Notes under the pieces: model-generated
What the model saw: the letters and a program-made list of their open reading frames with translations, nothing else
What the model was told of the DNA's origin: nothing
Database searches by the model: none
Assembly (NCBI RefSeq): GCF_001949145.1
Contig: NW_019091356.1
Location: forward strand, 737,660 to 799,659
DNA: 62,000 nucleotides
Source: Acanthaster planci
Lineage: Eukaryota > Echinodermata > Asteroidea > Valvatida > Acanthasteridae
Reading direction: 5' to 3'
Part shown: positions 52,901-62,000 of the stretch, in pieces
How positions within the stretch are numbered: position 1 is the stretch's first letter
Layout: the number at the start of each line of letters is the position of its first letter
Position numbers and translations under genes: made by a program

Positions 52901-55900
52901 TGACATTTTCAGTGGTTTTTCACTCCTTTAGAAGGTTCACTAACACAACCTCAGCTTTCACTATCCTTGTCAAAGGAAATGTTTTGTTCCTGTATGGACT
53001 ACTGGGCCATTGACTCCATCACGTGGAACATTACACCTGCACGGAGGCGTAGATCTTCGTAGGTGCTACTCTCCCGGAAAAGGAAAAAAAAATTGCATGT
53101 CCTTTTCTGAAATAAAGATTACAATTTCCTTGAGTAATAATGTGAATGCTCCTGTTAGTCCCAGCTCCTTTCAAAAGTTACTTCAGAACCCTGATCTGTT
53201 TATACTGAACCAAACATTTATCCTCCAGCTTTGCTTTTATACCATTTACACCTGAATATCAAGTATCCTGCTTTCGTTCATTTTATTTCTTTCTGTCTTC
53301 TCTTCTCTTTTCATCCCACTATACGTGCCACGCCTTCCACCTGCAGCTGATCGGGGTGTGGTTAGCTGTGCGATATCGGAACCAGAAAGACCCAAGAGCA
53401 AATCCTAGCGCGTTCTTGTAAACCCCATCACAACCGTTTAGGTAGTACTCGAAACTCTGGCTGTAACAAGCCAAATTAGAGGTCTTTTTTTACTCTGTCC
53501 ATCCTAACCCCTTGTTCATTATTGGTTGGATTCTGTCCTGATTCAACCCAAATCCAACTCTGCATTAAATCAATGGGCACATTCCTTGTCCATATTAGAT
53601 ATCAAGCCCGTACTAAAGTAGAATTGTCTGGCACATGCAGTTCTCAAACTGTCGGAATCCAGAAGATAAATAATGCAATGTTGGATTTTGGTAGATCATT
53701 TGTTTTGGTTATTTCTGTATTTGTTTTGCTTCATTTGAATTCAAGCTCATGTGAGTGTTTCATATTGTTCTCAGTTTCCTATTCTTCACAGTTTGTCATT
53801 CACGTTTTGTCTCTTCACTCTTCCAAGCCAGTGTTAGTGCAGACTTTGTTAAACAGCTCAGTTATATTAGGCAACTGCCTCTGTCGAAAGGCGTCACCTA
53901 ATTTGACTGTGTACTGCCCAGCCAAACTTTCATTCTTGGGGCGTACATGGAGATATCTCAATTTGTTCAAGCCCAAAAATGTTACCATTTGTTTGAGTCA
54001 GCTGCAATGGTAAATTGAGGAACTGCATTGTCAAATATGATATCCATGGGTCAAGATGAGGTCAACTTAATTGCAAAGAACTCTCATTCAAAGTGAGAGG
54101 TGAGAACCAAATCACAGATTGTCCTGACTTTCTGAGCCCAGCACTTGCATTGAGTATGGTTATTTTGCATGTTTCTGTGAAATTGGATGTCACTTTGTGG
54201 GAACTTTTTGTAATTAGTTTGAGTTTGCATTTGCATGTCATCAAGAATATTATTGAATCTAACTTTCCCGAATTGGATGTAGATATTTTGCTTAAAGTGA
54301 TATTATTTTTAATTGGAGTTCTTTCCAAAGACTTGACCATCAGCCTGTTGAGCGGCATGCAAATATTGTATTTTACTTCTTCATCAAAGAGTTTTAAAAA
54401 GAATATTCACCGTCATCAAAGTGACATGTCCTGCAGTGGCTGTCCACTTCATTCTGATTCTACAAGTGTCCATTGACTGCATCTGGGACTTCAAGAACAG
54501 GAACACTTCAGCTCAGTCACGGTTCAGTTGGTCAACAGTCCGTGATGGATTGGGTTACTTTTTGCAGTCAGACTTAGCCTTAAAAGTCAAAGGTCATTTA
54601 CCAAAGCATATTTGTGATATTGAAAAAGACTGGGTTTAATGTACTTGGAATAGAACATGAACAGTGGTTGTTTTAATGAAACACCAATTCCATGTTGATG
54701 AATATAATGTCAAGTATCACTTGCCAAAAGTGGTCGTAAAGGACTTCAGAATGATCAGAAATGAATGCTGCCCTCTACTGACAAGAACAACAGAGAGGTT
54801 TAAATGTTCTCGCTCATTTTCCTCTTGATCTTTTTTGGTTGATTAAAATGAGCAAAAAGTATTGCATCAATAGATCAAATCTACTTAGGTCTTTAAAAAT
54901 GTGAACAGTTTCAACTGATACTTGCATTCTAATCTAGTGGTGCCTCATTTAAAAACATTTCAATACTCAACATGATTTCACTAGAAACTTCTCTACATCA
55001 CCCCTCTTGCTGACTTGATGGGTCATTGAACTCCTCCTTGAAGGAAAGCCCCTGTCCCTTTAAGCAAGTTGTCAAGAGCTCGGGTTTACATTGCCCAGTT
55101 GTTTGACGTGTTTGCTTCACAATCTTTTAAGTATGATCTTATATTTCAGAACTCATTCTCTACACTCTTTTTCTATGTCAACAGTTATCTAATCAGTTTA
55201 ATTTTGATTTACATGAAAATTCATTTTTTTTTAATGCTGATTTTTCTGCCAGAAAACTATCCCGTTTGCAATGTTTAACTTAACCCCCCCCCTCATAGCA
55301 AGGATTTGGAGGACAGATTCAAGCATGATCGTGGGCTCGATATTTATTTTCCCAATTTCCATTCCCTCTTTTAGTTTCCTTATTAAGTGCATGTATTTCA
55401 TTCCCTTGAGAATACTGTCACCTCCATCTATCACCATCTGCTGTCATTATCATCTTGTTATACTATCATTTTCCTCATCCATTATCTGTCTGTACACTCC
55501 TCATCCATCCCTTTTTTCTCAACTACGAAAATTTACAGCGTAAGTTGAAGTACACTCACTTTTGCTGTTGTTACCTGTTTTGCTGTACATGTTTGTATTT
55601 GTTAATCTGATCCTAAAACGTTGTTGGTTGCATATGAATGAAATCTGGTACACTGAGTTATCTAGTTGCATGTAAACATCATTTCAGTTCCCCAGACTAA
55701 AGACACTGTTGCTATACCTTGTGATTCGGGGCAAGCTTTTGCATAGCGACCGCCATCTCTGGAATGGACTGGTTCCTTTGTGCCCTTCTTATCCATTGAC
55801 AACAGCGTATTGTTGCAAGACGTCTCTTATGTAACTTAGCCAAAGCTTGCCCTGAATCACAAGGTATAGCAACAGTGTCTTGATTACGGAGAATTCAAAT

Positions 55901-56478
55901 TCTTATGTTCACTTGAATTGAAAGAAAGATTTTCTTAGAATTTAACTCGCAAAAGGCTTATTGATTGGATTTGCTTCTTTCCTTTTGGATCTTTCTATTC
56001 AGTTGCATTTCTCATAAGATCCACTCACTCTGTTGCCAAGGTGAGGCAAATCATTTCCTTATTCCCCGAGTAAAAGAGCAAGTGGCAGAAATGTAAGACA
56101 ATTGGTCCAATGGCTTAGCTGCCAATTGGCATTTCCTTGTGTCAGTGACCATGCACCTTCTCTTTGCCAGTTGTTTCGGGGGAGGGGAAGGGGACAGCTC
56201 GTCATATACTCCAGGTGGTGGGGGGTAGGGAGTAGATAATGTTGGTACAGATTCCCCAAGATTACTTCATGACTTACATGACTTAGCGTAAAATCAAAAT
56301 GTGCAGTGAATTTGTTGATGGCATTAACTTAGTATAGGTCATCACACCACTTGGATGAAGCTGAAATGGACTTTTTCTCCATTTTCCTGCTTCATCTTGG
56401 CAGATGGTTGGTATTTTCATTACATTCCGCTACCGAAACCAGAAAGATCCACGAGCCAATCCGGATGCCTTCCTGTAG
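40874..56478 (+). CDS. TSPAN13/31: Tetraspanin B, TSPAN13/31 orthologue (spliced gene with two terminal exons)
   Basis: A four-pass membrane scaffold protein. Exons: 40874-40933, 48722-48889, 49633-49833, 51458-51583, then either 53347-53421 (5a) or 56404-56478 (5b). Both products are 209 aa (human family members are about 204-210). Features: [10 protein letters not shown] start with likely acylated Cys, TM1-TM2 ([20 protein letters not shown]), GALKHHQV intracellular turn, TM3 ([20 protein letters not shown]), large loop with LDCCGFD and [13 protein letters not shown]4 ([11 protein letters not shown] + exon 5), tail [16 protein letters not shown] or [16 protein letters not shown]. Potential N-glycosylation sites lie at NSS, NGT, NDT and NCS. 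All introns are phase 0, so either last exon fits. Head-to-tail with tetraspanin A, consistent with tandem duplication. Confidence 0.93.
41150..41320 (-). mobile_element. Possible tRNA-derived SINE fragment
   Basis: On the minus strand there is a B-box-like GGGGTTCGAATCCTGTATCA, preceded by a weak A-box-like GATAGTAGAGCGG. No cloverleaf can be drawn, and the ends are not defined. Confidence 0.35.
43265..43512 (+). mobile_element. MITE family R1, copy 5
   Basis: Left end GGGTCATTCTGTAAGTTTAG, right end CCCCAAATTTATAGAATAAA then CC. Internal CATCTGGCATATGATTTTTT and ACCCGCCAAACAAAAGTATA align with the 28908 copy. A TTAT word lies at both outer flanks and may be a target duplication. Confidence 0.7.
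47345..47416. mobile_element. TTAA-type palindromic micro-element (copy 3)
   Basis: TTAA at 47345-47348 followed by CCCTAAGAGTCCCAAATCCT; the right end reads GGGGGGTTAGGG followed by TTTTAA. Same end pattern as copies 1 and 2. Confidence 0.5.
48722..48889 (+). CDS. TSPAN13/31: Tetraspanin B exon 2 (TM1-TM2)
   Basis: Encodes [40 protein letters not shown], then [21 protein letters not shown] before TM3 is nearly invariant in TSPAN13/31. Acceptor CTATCAG, donor GTATCC. 56 codons. Confidence 0.96.
49633..49833 (+). CDS. TSPAN13/31: Tetraspanin B exon 3 (TM3 and CCG motif)
   Basis: Encodes [40 protein letters not shown], then [20 protein letters not shown] and THPSCHE. QFSVSxACLAL, DIQxxLxCCGF are family signatures. 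Acceptor TTGCACAG, donor GAG|GTATAC. Confidence 0.96.
50062..50135 (-). mobile_element. tRNA-like unit, minus strand
   Basis: On the minus strand it reads TAGCTCAGTTGGTAGAGCAC (A box) and GGTTCAAATCC (B box at 50083-50073), like a tRNA from D arm to T arm. The expected acceptor halves GGGCAGG and CTCCAGT do not pair, so it is a tRNA-derived repeat rather than a gene. Flanking AAAGATGAACAAAGAAATGG is shared with the 58.7 kb locus. Confidence 0.7.
50306..50490 (+). mobile_element. Inverted-repeat element with tRNA-like core
   Basis: Left arm TGAAGCAAACTATATAGGGA then AACTGACTAGGTCCTTACAT; right arm (reverse-complemented) TGAAACAAACTATACAGGGC then AACTTACTAGATGCTTATAT. Between them is a tRNA-like unit, 50353-50422, with A box TAGCTCAGTTGGTAGAGCAA and B box GGTTCAAAGCC. 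This joins transposon-like terminal inverted repeats to a pol III type core. Confidence 0.65.
51071..51351. mobile_element. GTCAC-type inverted-repeat element, copy 2, with 21-bp minisatellite
   Basis: The left end GTTATATTCAAGTCCATCAT is mirrored by the right end TGATGGACTCGAATACAAC. Behind the left arm about five copies of the 21-bp unit AGTCCATCACAAGTCCCTGT+T occupy 51081-51201. The unique part TCAAATGAGCTGTGACAAAA matches the 19044 copy. Confidence 0.65.
51458..51583 (+). CDS. TSPAN13/31: Tetraspanin B exon 4
   Basis: Encodes [40 protein letters not shown], then TE. Cys-rich end of the large loop followed by TM4 start ([11 protein letters not shown], as in human TSPAN13 [11 protein letters not shown]). 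Acceptor TTTGCAG, donor GAG|GTAGGT. Confidence 0.96.
51584..53346 (+). other. Intron 4 of tetraspanin B (to exon 5a)
   Basis: No repeat family or additional exon is recognised. Confidence 0.45.
53347..53421 (+). CDS. TSPAN13/31: Tetraspanin B terminal exon 5a
   Basis: [20 protein letters not shown] then SAFL and TAA. Essentially identical to the vertebrate TSPAN13/31 C-terminus. Acceptor CACCTGCAG. 75 bp. Confidence 0.95.
   Translation: MIGVWLAVRYRNQKDPRANPSAFL
53422..56403 (+). other. 3' UTR of the 5a form / intron to exon 5b
   Basis: Contains the 182-bp palindromic element at 55700-55881. A hydrophobic open frame at 54093-54476 is judged a chance ORF. No canonical AATAAA close after 53421 was noticed. 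Confidence 0.45.
55700..55881. mobile_element. 182-bp MITE with 40-bp inverted ends
   Basis: AAGACACTGTTGCTATACCT followed by TGTGATTCGGGGCAAGCTTT is mirrored by AAAGCTTGCCCTGAATCACA followed by AGGTATAGCAACAGTGTCTT (55842-55881). Arms differ at one or two positions, which suggests recent insertion. No coding capacity. Confidence 0.8.
56404..56478 (+). CDS. TSPAN13/31: Tetraspanin B alternative terminal exon 5b
   Basis: [20 protein letters not shown] then DAFL and TAG, preceded by acceptor TTGGCAG. Same length and phase as 5a, and the cytoplasmic tail differs by one residue (Ser to Asp). The TM4 half differs more (IGVWLAV against VGIFITF). The frame and acceptor are intact, so it is probably functional rather than a relic. 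Confidence 0.9.
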   Translation: MVGIFITFRYRNQKDPRANPDAFL

Positions 56479-58741
56479 TCATGGCAACCCTCGGGCAGTG
56501 ACATCCCAAGTTCCCAACCCATCAGCTCAGCAGGACAGCATCTGGTAAATGTGGCTTGGCATGTACTCTAAAGCAGTAATTTATTGTTTTCTTGTCAACA
56601 TTAGATACAGCCTGGCTCTAAGGGGAAAAATGTTTATCCCAAGGTGTCATAAATTGTCCATTTATAATGAAAAAAGAAGTCTGATTGGGCAAGGAGCCAA
56701 TGTCATATAGGTATATGTATATTATTAGGCCCATCACTGTTCTCAGTTGAGAACAAAATTATTCTTTTCAGAATTCCTGGATTACCCAAACATTTCACAC
56801 TTCCACAGATCCCCCAAGAAATACTGAAGCTTATATTCTTGACTCCTCAGTCCTGTTGAGTCATTCAGAAGTTTTTCATGCCACAGAGCTCGTTCTGAAA
56901 AAGGGGTTCCCGTCAAACTGTTGGTTAGGATTGACAAAACATGATCTGAGCTTTGTGTAGTTAGTGAAAATGGAACAAGTTACCCTTTAACAAGACTGAT
57001 CCGTAATGGATGAAAACAAAAACAGGTTACCAGCAGGTATGCACCACTGCTTCACCATTGCGGAAAACAGTTACTGATAAACACGAGTGTCGTGGTGATT
57101 TTTGTCAAACCTCGACTAGCAGGAATTGGACAGTAAGTCACATTCAGATGCAGTACCGCATAAAAAAGTGATGTGTGTTCTCCATGAGACAGCATTGCCG
57201 CATGATATAAGTCCAATTTAAGATCTGTGCTTAATCACAGGGTACATTGAAATGACAGAAATGATCGTAGGCTTTTGGCTATTCCATTGAAAATAATATT
57301 TAAGATATGGAAATATCTGAACAGAGACAGAATAGGTTTCAAGGCCCTTTATCATTATTTGTATTGAATGTTTGAAACTGTGTTTCTCCAGCAGTTTGAC
57401 GGCAGAAGGTGTTTTTATCTCATGCTTCAAAAATGTGAATTTTGTTGATAGTCATTGATGCAGTTTTTTAAAGTATGTAGCTGAATAGAAAAGGGGTTAA
57501 ACATTTGGCATTCATTTCATATTGGATCTAGGACAAGTCAAGTCAGTGTGCACATTGGAAATTTAACAGTAAATTTAATTCTGGTGATAGGGTGTTATTA
57601 GCAGAGAGTTTGTATGTTTTTTGCCACAACTGTCGTTTTGAAGTATTAGGAAGAATGTGTACGGCTTGCACTGTACTGCAAACATGGCAAAGGGTGGTAT
57701 GAGGTGTGAAGTGAGCCCTCTACTGCTGAGCTTGTAGTTTATATGTACCAAGCCATATAACAATCATGATAATAAGCATAATGCACTTGTAGATAATCAA
57801 ATGTGAAACTAAATGCTGGATATATGCTCACATAATATGATCACTTACACACACGCAGTTTGTTTTGCTTGTGTTATCTTTCCATGAGAGTAAAATGAAC
57901 AGGTTATTTCTTCCCAGGATGATAATGGATAGAATTTGTGATGAGGGCCTGATTAGGGCCAACTTAGGTCCCTGTTCAAGACATTTGATGCCTGGCTCAA
58001 CCAGTGCTGTTTTCAGGGTCACTGAACTCTCCAACTCATTAAAAACGTACTCCTTGCAAGGATCTCTAACTTCTCAAAGTTGCGTTTTCTAACCCCTGTG
58101 AAAATTACTTGAGGTTTATGGAACCTACTGTACATGCCATTGGCGTGAAGAATGTTTCTTGTTTGAAGCCAAAATATTTCTGTAACCTATGTGTATTAGT
58201 ATATTGCATCACAGTTGATGAAGAATGTACTAAATTAAATAATTTTTGTGGAGTGTTCTCTTCCTAGAGGCAAAAATTAATTCAAAATGCCTTTAAAGTT
58301 TGGTGGATGTGCTGTATATTAGGCAAAAAATATTGACTCTGATATAATATATTCCTTCTTAGATGTGAGCATTTGTCGGTTGATCTTATGATGAGTTTTT
58401 GTATGTTTCTATGTTTTTTTTGATAGATGAGTTGATAATAGGTTGACAAGTTATTTTAAAAGTCCTCTGACAAAAATGCTCTTTTTTGAAAAACAGGCTT
58501 CCACACATCATGACAGGTGTAGATAGAAAGGGTGTTGCCACCCCCTCTTGCTGGAGGTACATTGAAAATCGGTTGTCCATATCTGGATCTAGACAGTGAA
58601 AATCGGTTCACATTTTCCTGCCACTGATTAGTCACAGCTGTCACTAATGAATGGCATTTAATACACTACTTCTCCTGTTTAACGTATGCAAAAATTAGTT
58701 TAACTGAAATTTTACTTAATTAAAAAGATGAGCAAAGAAAT

Positions 58742-58813
58742 TGACTGGAGTGGGGTATGAGCCTGTGACCTCTGGAATACCGTACTGGTGGTCTACCTAC
58801 TGAGCTATTCAGG
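58742..58813 (-). mobile_element. tRNA-like unit, minus strand (second locus)
   Basis: Minus strand: TAGCTCAGTAGGTAGACCAC and a decayed B box GCTCATACC. Flank AAAGATGAGCAAAGAAATTG matches the 50 kb locus. It is the left arm of a palindrome with the next unit. Confidence 0.6.
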
Positions 58814-58831
58814 AAGAGCCTCTTAACCTAG

Positions 58832-58973
58832 GGCTGGATAGCTCAGTTGGTAGAGCACCGGTATGGTATTCCAGAGGTCGCAGGTTAACATCCCAATCCA
58901 GTCAATTTCTTTGTTCATCTTTGTAATTATATGTGAGCACCTAGTCAGTTTCCCTATATAGTTTTTTTCATGA
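58832..58973 (+). mobile_element. tRNA-like unit with inverted-repeat tail (second locus)
   Basis: GGATAGCTCAGTTGGTAGAG then CACCGGTATGG, and B-box region CAGGTTAACATCC. The body CAATTTCTTTGTTCATCTTT and the end CTAGTCAGTTTCCCTATATA then GTTTTTTTCA match the right arm of 50306-50490. It stands head-to-head with the preceding unit, 18 bp apart. Confidence 0.65.
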
Positions 58974-59194
58974 ATTGTCACTTATTTACATTTTAGATGT
59001 AGGATCCCGTTCATTCATTTTACTCTTATTCCACCAATGTCTTAATCCTAACCCTCATGGGTTTCTCCAGGCACCCTGCTGAATCCAACAGAATCCAAGA
59101 GCTAGAACAAAAGGCCTTTTTGTTTATTCCTCACAAACAAAATCTTACTGAAAGAGCCCACTGTTGGTTATCTTTGGGTTCAGCATGCTTGTGG

Positions 59195-59765
59195 TTAACC
59201 ACTACCAGACGGGTGGAATTTGAATATGCAAGGCAATTTTCAAAATTTTCCGGTTGCAAAATTCTTCAAGAATTCATAACTTCATTTACTAGACGTTTAC
59301 ACCCACACAAATGACTGTCTGGTGGCTACTGTAATCTGACAGGTAACTTCCATTGAAGCCCGAGTATTGCAGCCTGGCCTGCTGCCCAGTAAAGTGAGCC
59401 CAGATTGTGCAGTGTTGCATAATTTCTGAAATTGACGTTGCCGAATGGCAGGAGCATCTTTTCAAATGCAGCTGGATTTGCGTGCAGCGGTACTGTATTG
59501 CTCATCGCTGAAGAACTTTTGTCCCCGCTGATAATCTGCGGGTGCTGAATGCCGCAACCAGTGGTATACTGTTTCAAAACAATGATGGATTACCTCCACT
59601 AATGCCAGCCGAAAAATGACGGTAATTCACAGCATGTGATTTGTTCAGAGTACGGTCTTTTGTTAGAAGGGCCAACTCCTTTATCCAATTACGGGCAGCC
59701 TAGCTACACGTATGCGTACAAACCCAAGGAATCTGGTACTGGAAACCCCGGCACCAAGTGGTTAA
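59195..59765 (-). mobile_element. piggyBac-type non-autonomous element, copy 2 (563 bp plus TTAA duplication)
   Basis: TTAA at 59195-59198, then CCACTACCAGAC; far end CACCAAGTGG followed by TTAA at 59762-59765. It is the reverse-complement relative of 17641-18196 over its full length. An 83-codon minus-strand frame inside (59577-59326) resembles no transposase I know and is broken differently in the other copy. Confidence 0.85.
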
Positions 59766-62000
59766 CAAATAATACTTAATAGTGATGGCAGGAATATTGT
59801 TGTTTTGGAAAGTGTTGCTTGTCATGATTGAGTGGATTTTCAGCAACACGATAGAAGAAAACTTTTTTTCTTGGAGATTCTGATGAGATGCAGACATAAC
59901 TATTTCAAAGAATGTTCGTTAAACTTACAAGTAATTTGTTGAGCAGTAATCTTTTGTGAACAACACACAAAATTGTTGCAGATCGGAACACTGCAAGTTC
60001 CTGGTTTATGAAACAAATCTCCGCTTACATGAATTTTTTCTCTTGCTTGCATTCTTAATAGATGTATCCTAATGTTCTCTCTTATTGTATGCTGTTTATA
60101 AATGCTAAATGATTTATAATTCTTGTTGCACATTCTGCATTACACACAGATCATAAAGTCTCAGTTACAACATGCCATTGGTTTGAACTGATAGGCCAAG
60201 AAAAATCGTTGCCTGATGACGCCCGTTTCTGACTGGGCAAATGGTTTGACAAATTTGTGACTTCCGCAAAGAGAGAAACTTGCCAGCGTTATGATGCCTC
60301 TTACGACAGTTCTGCCATTTTTGATGATAGAGCCCCTTCCTACTACCATAGATACGACAATGCTGATAAGGCCAACTGCACGGCCACTTTGTGTATAGTT
60401 GGATTGATTGAAGGCCAAATATTGGTCTTGAATGTGTCAGTAGTACATGAACATTACTCTTATTTGTTCGTGTTTGCAGGTGTGTCAAATTGTTTGGAAA
60501 AATTAAGAAAAAACAAAACACCTTTGTTATGGAACCCAGATTCCTATTGAAGCTGTCTAAAAATTGCAGGAAAGATTATGCTGTCCACACACACTGTCAT
60601 TTAAAGCAAGATATGGGACGGAGAGAACTCCCCTGCTGTGTGTTGGTCATTGTTTGATCGGAATCTCGGGAATTCTTTACAGACTTCTGTGGGGGATGTG
60701 TTAGGTAACAATAGTCTAGAGTGTGTATAGGGACTGGACAGGTAAGGGGGGGTACCCCTCTGTCCCATATCTTGCCTGGTATACACACTGTAGTGTAAAT
60801 TTTCGTGGAAAAAGAAATTGCATAAAATTAGTTGTAAATTGCATTGGTGGTCCTGTTGTGAAAGCTGTGAACTGCATGATTTTCTTGGATTTAGTTAACA
60901 GACATTTCCAGTGCTGGGAAGTGAATTATGTTTTCGGATGGATGGATTACCATTTGGTTTAAAATATGTTTGGACAGTTTACTTGGCTTTTACAGCTCTG
61001 ATAAAATTTCTTAATTGCAATAAACAATTGAGCAACCAGTGTTGTAACCTTCAACCTATTTCTGCATTCTGAGTCTGTTCTTAGAGGGAATGCCTTTTGA
61101 CATTTGTTATTTCTGAAGGCAAAGTTTGTCTTTGACATCATTTGTGGATTATAATGCTCAAGAGTAGATGGTGGTTGAACACCATCCTAGTTGATGGAAA
61201 AAATAGTCATGTCAGTGACTCAAGAGAAGAAAAACTGGCTAGGCTATAGCCTTGGCGTTCATTCAAGTTTAGACAAATTCGATAAAAGACTTTGCTTACC
61301 ATTTGCATTACCCATGCATTCTAGTTTCCTTAAGCAGCAATACAACTTCAAACATTAGTACAATCGATGTTTTGTATGAACCAATACTCTATGATAAAAC
61401 TGATCAAGCACAGTAAATTATACATTGGTGAAAAAGCAAGGTTAACTAAACAATTTTACGCATAAAGCTCTAGAAAGTACCAAAATCACTCTATTTTGGT
61501 GTTACTTGAGATTACAAGGTTAGAGGATATAAGCAATAATATGAAATGTTCTTAGCTTGTCGTCAATTTTGTTTTTCTGAAATTATCAGACTTACCGTAA
61601 ATAGCATGCAATTTCGATGTATTTACATTGACATAAAAGAGGAAAAATGGCCAATTATTTTGGATTTGTTGCTCTGAATCAGACCTCAGTCATCTGGGAA
61701 TGGATAACATACAAAGCTTTGGAAGCACCTGATACCATTGGAGTCTTGATGGTACATTTCTGGGTGTAATTAATCTCAGAAGACAAAACCAATATTACTA
61801 TATATAAGACATAATAATCCACCATTTTGCATTGTATTTAAAACTCAGATGTACAATTATCATGATGTCTGTACATCACATTCATACCAATTGGCACTGA
61901 ATTCCCCTCCCCCCGACAAAAAATCCCATACTTGATAACTGTGGTAAGATTTTTTTTTTCCATGAAGTGGTTTACATTTTCACTTGTTTGCATTGCATTT
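59766..62000 (+). other. Distal flank, no gene recognised
   Basis: AATAAA at 61019-61024 could end the long 5b transcript. No exon or repeat family is recognised in the remaining sequence on either strand. Confidence 0.4.

Larger units (their letters stand above)
56479..59198 (+). other. 3' UTR/flank downstream of exon 5b
   Basis: No gene is recognised. Contains the paired tRNA-like units at 58742-58904. The clearest downstream AATAAA on this strand is at 61019. Confidence 0.4.

Noticed and set aside
54093-54476. 127-codon hydrophobic plus-strand ORF
   Set aside because: Lies within the exon 5a-5b interval, has no recognisable domain or splice structure, and its composition follows T-rich DNA.
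54440-54550. A third terminal exon of tetraspanin B ([20 protein letters not shown])
   Set aside because: Resembles the tail pattern only loosely, and no acceptor gives the needed phase 0.
60165-60521. Minus-strand 118-codon ORF near the window end
   Set aside because: Overlapping frames on both strands are equally open; no homology pattern seen.

Overview
The window is nuclear DNA from an animal. Genes are split into short exons (52-210 bp) by GT-AG introns of about 0.1-8 kb. Codon phases join across every junction I could test, and the AT-rich introns are full of small transposons and palindromic ACATGTA words. The protein families and repeat style fit a marine invertebrate such as an echinoderm, hemichordate, amphioxus or lophotrochozoan. 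I cannot resolve the species from sequence alone. No prokaryotic operon, CRISPR array or rRNA was seen.

Layout. (1) 1-352: tail of a non-LTR retrotransposon (minus strand). (2) 1130-13377, plus: a PLP-dependent acidic amino acid decarboxylase of the CSAD/GADL1/GAD group. Thirteen coding exons were placed and one short exon between 1260 and 5776 was not found. Its 3' UTR ends near an AATAAA at 14897. (3) 22022-16706, minus: a complete nine-exon mitochondrial acyl-CoA dehydrogenase (437 codons), convergent with gene 2. (4) About 22134-23822: a probable foldback, Mutator-like non-autonomous transposon with tandem-repeat terminal inverted repeats and a 9-bp target duplication. It contains the 844-base assembly gap and lies between the divergent starts of genes 3 and 5. 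(5) 24247-38012, plus: tetraspanin A (213 aa). (6) 40874-56478, plus: tetraspanin B (209 aa), a head-to-tail paralogue of A. B carries the canonical TSPAN13/31 tail and has two interchangeable 75-bp terminal exons, at 53347 and 56404. (7) 56479-62000: probable long 3' UTR and flank of tetraspanin B, with a piggyBac-like element and tRNA-derived repeats.

The genes do not form an obvious pathway: one is a taurine/hypotaurine or beta-alanine type decarboxylase, one a mitochondrial acyl-CoA oxidation enzyme, and two are membrane scaffold proteins. The least expected content is the repeat landscape. It includes two TTAA-flanked piggyBac-type copies (556 and 563 bp), three ~51-66 bp TTAA-flanked palindromes, a five-copy MITE family, inverted elements built around a tRNA-like core, and several single-locus palindromes. 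All were found by eye, so family names are inferences. Exon boundaries were set from splice signals, reading phase and remembered family sequence.
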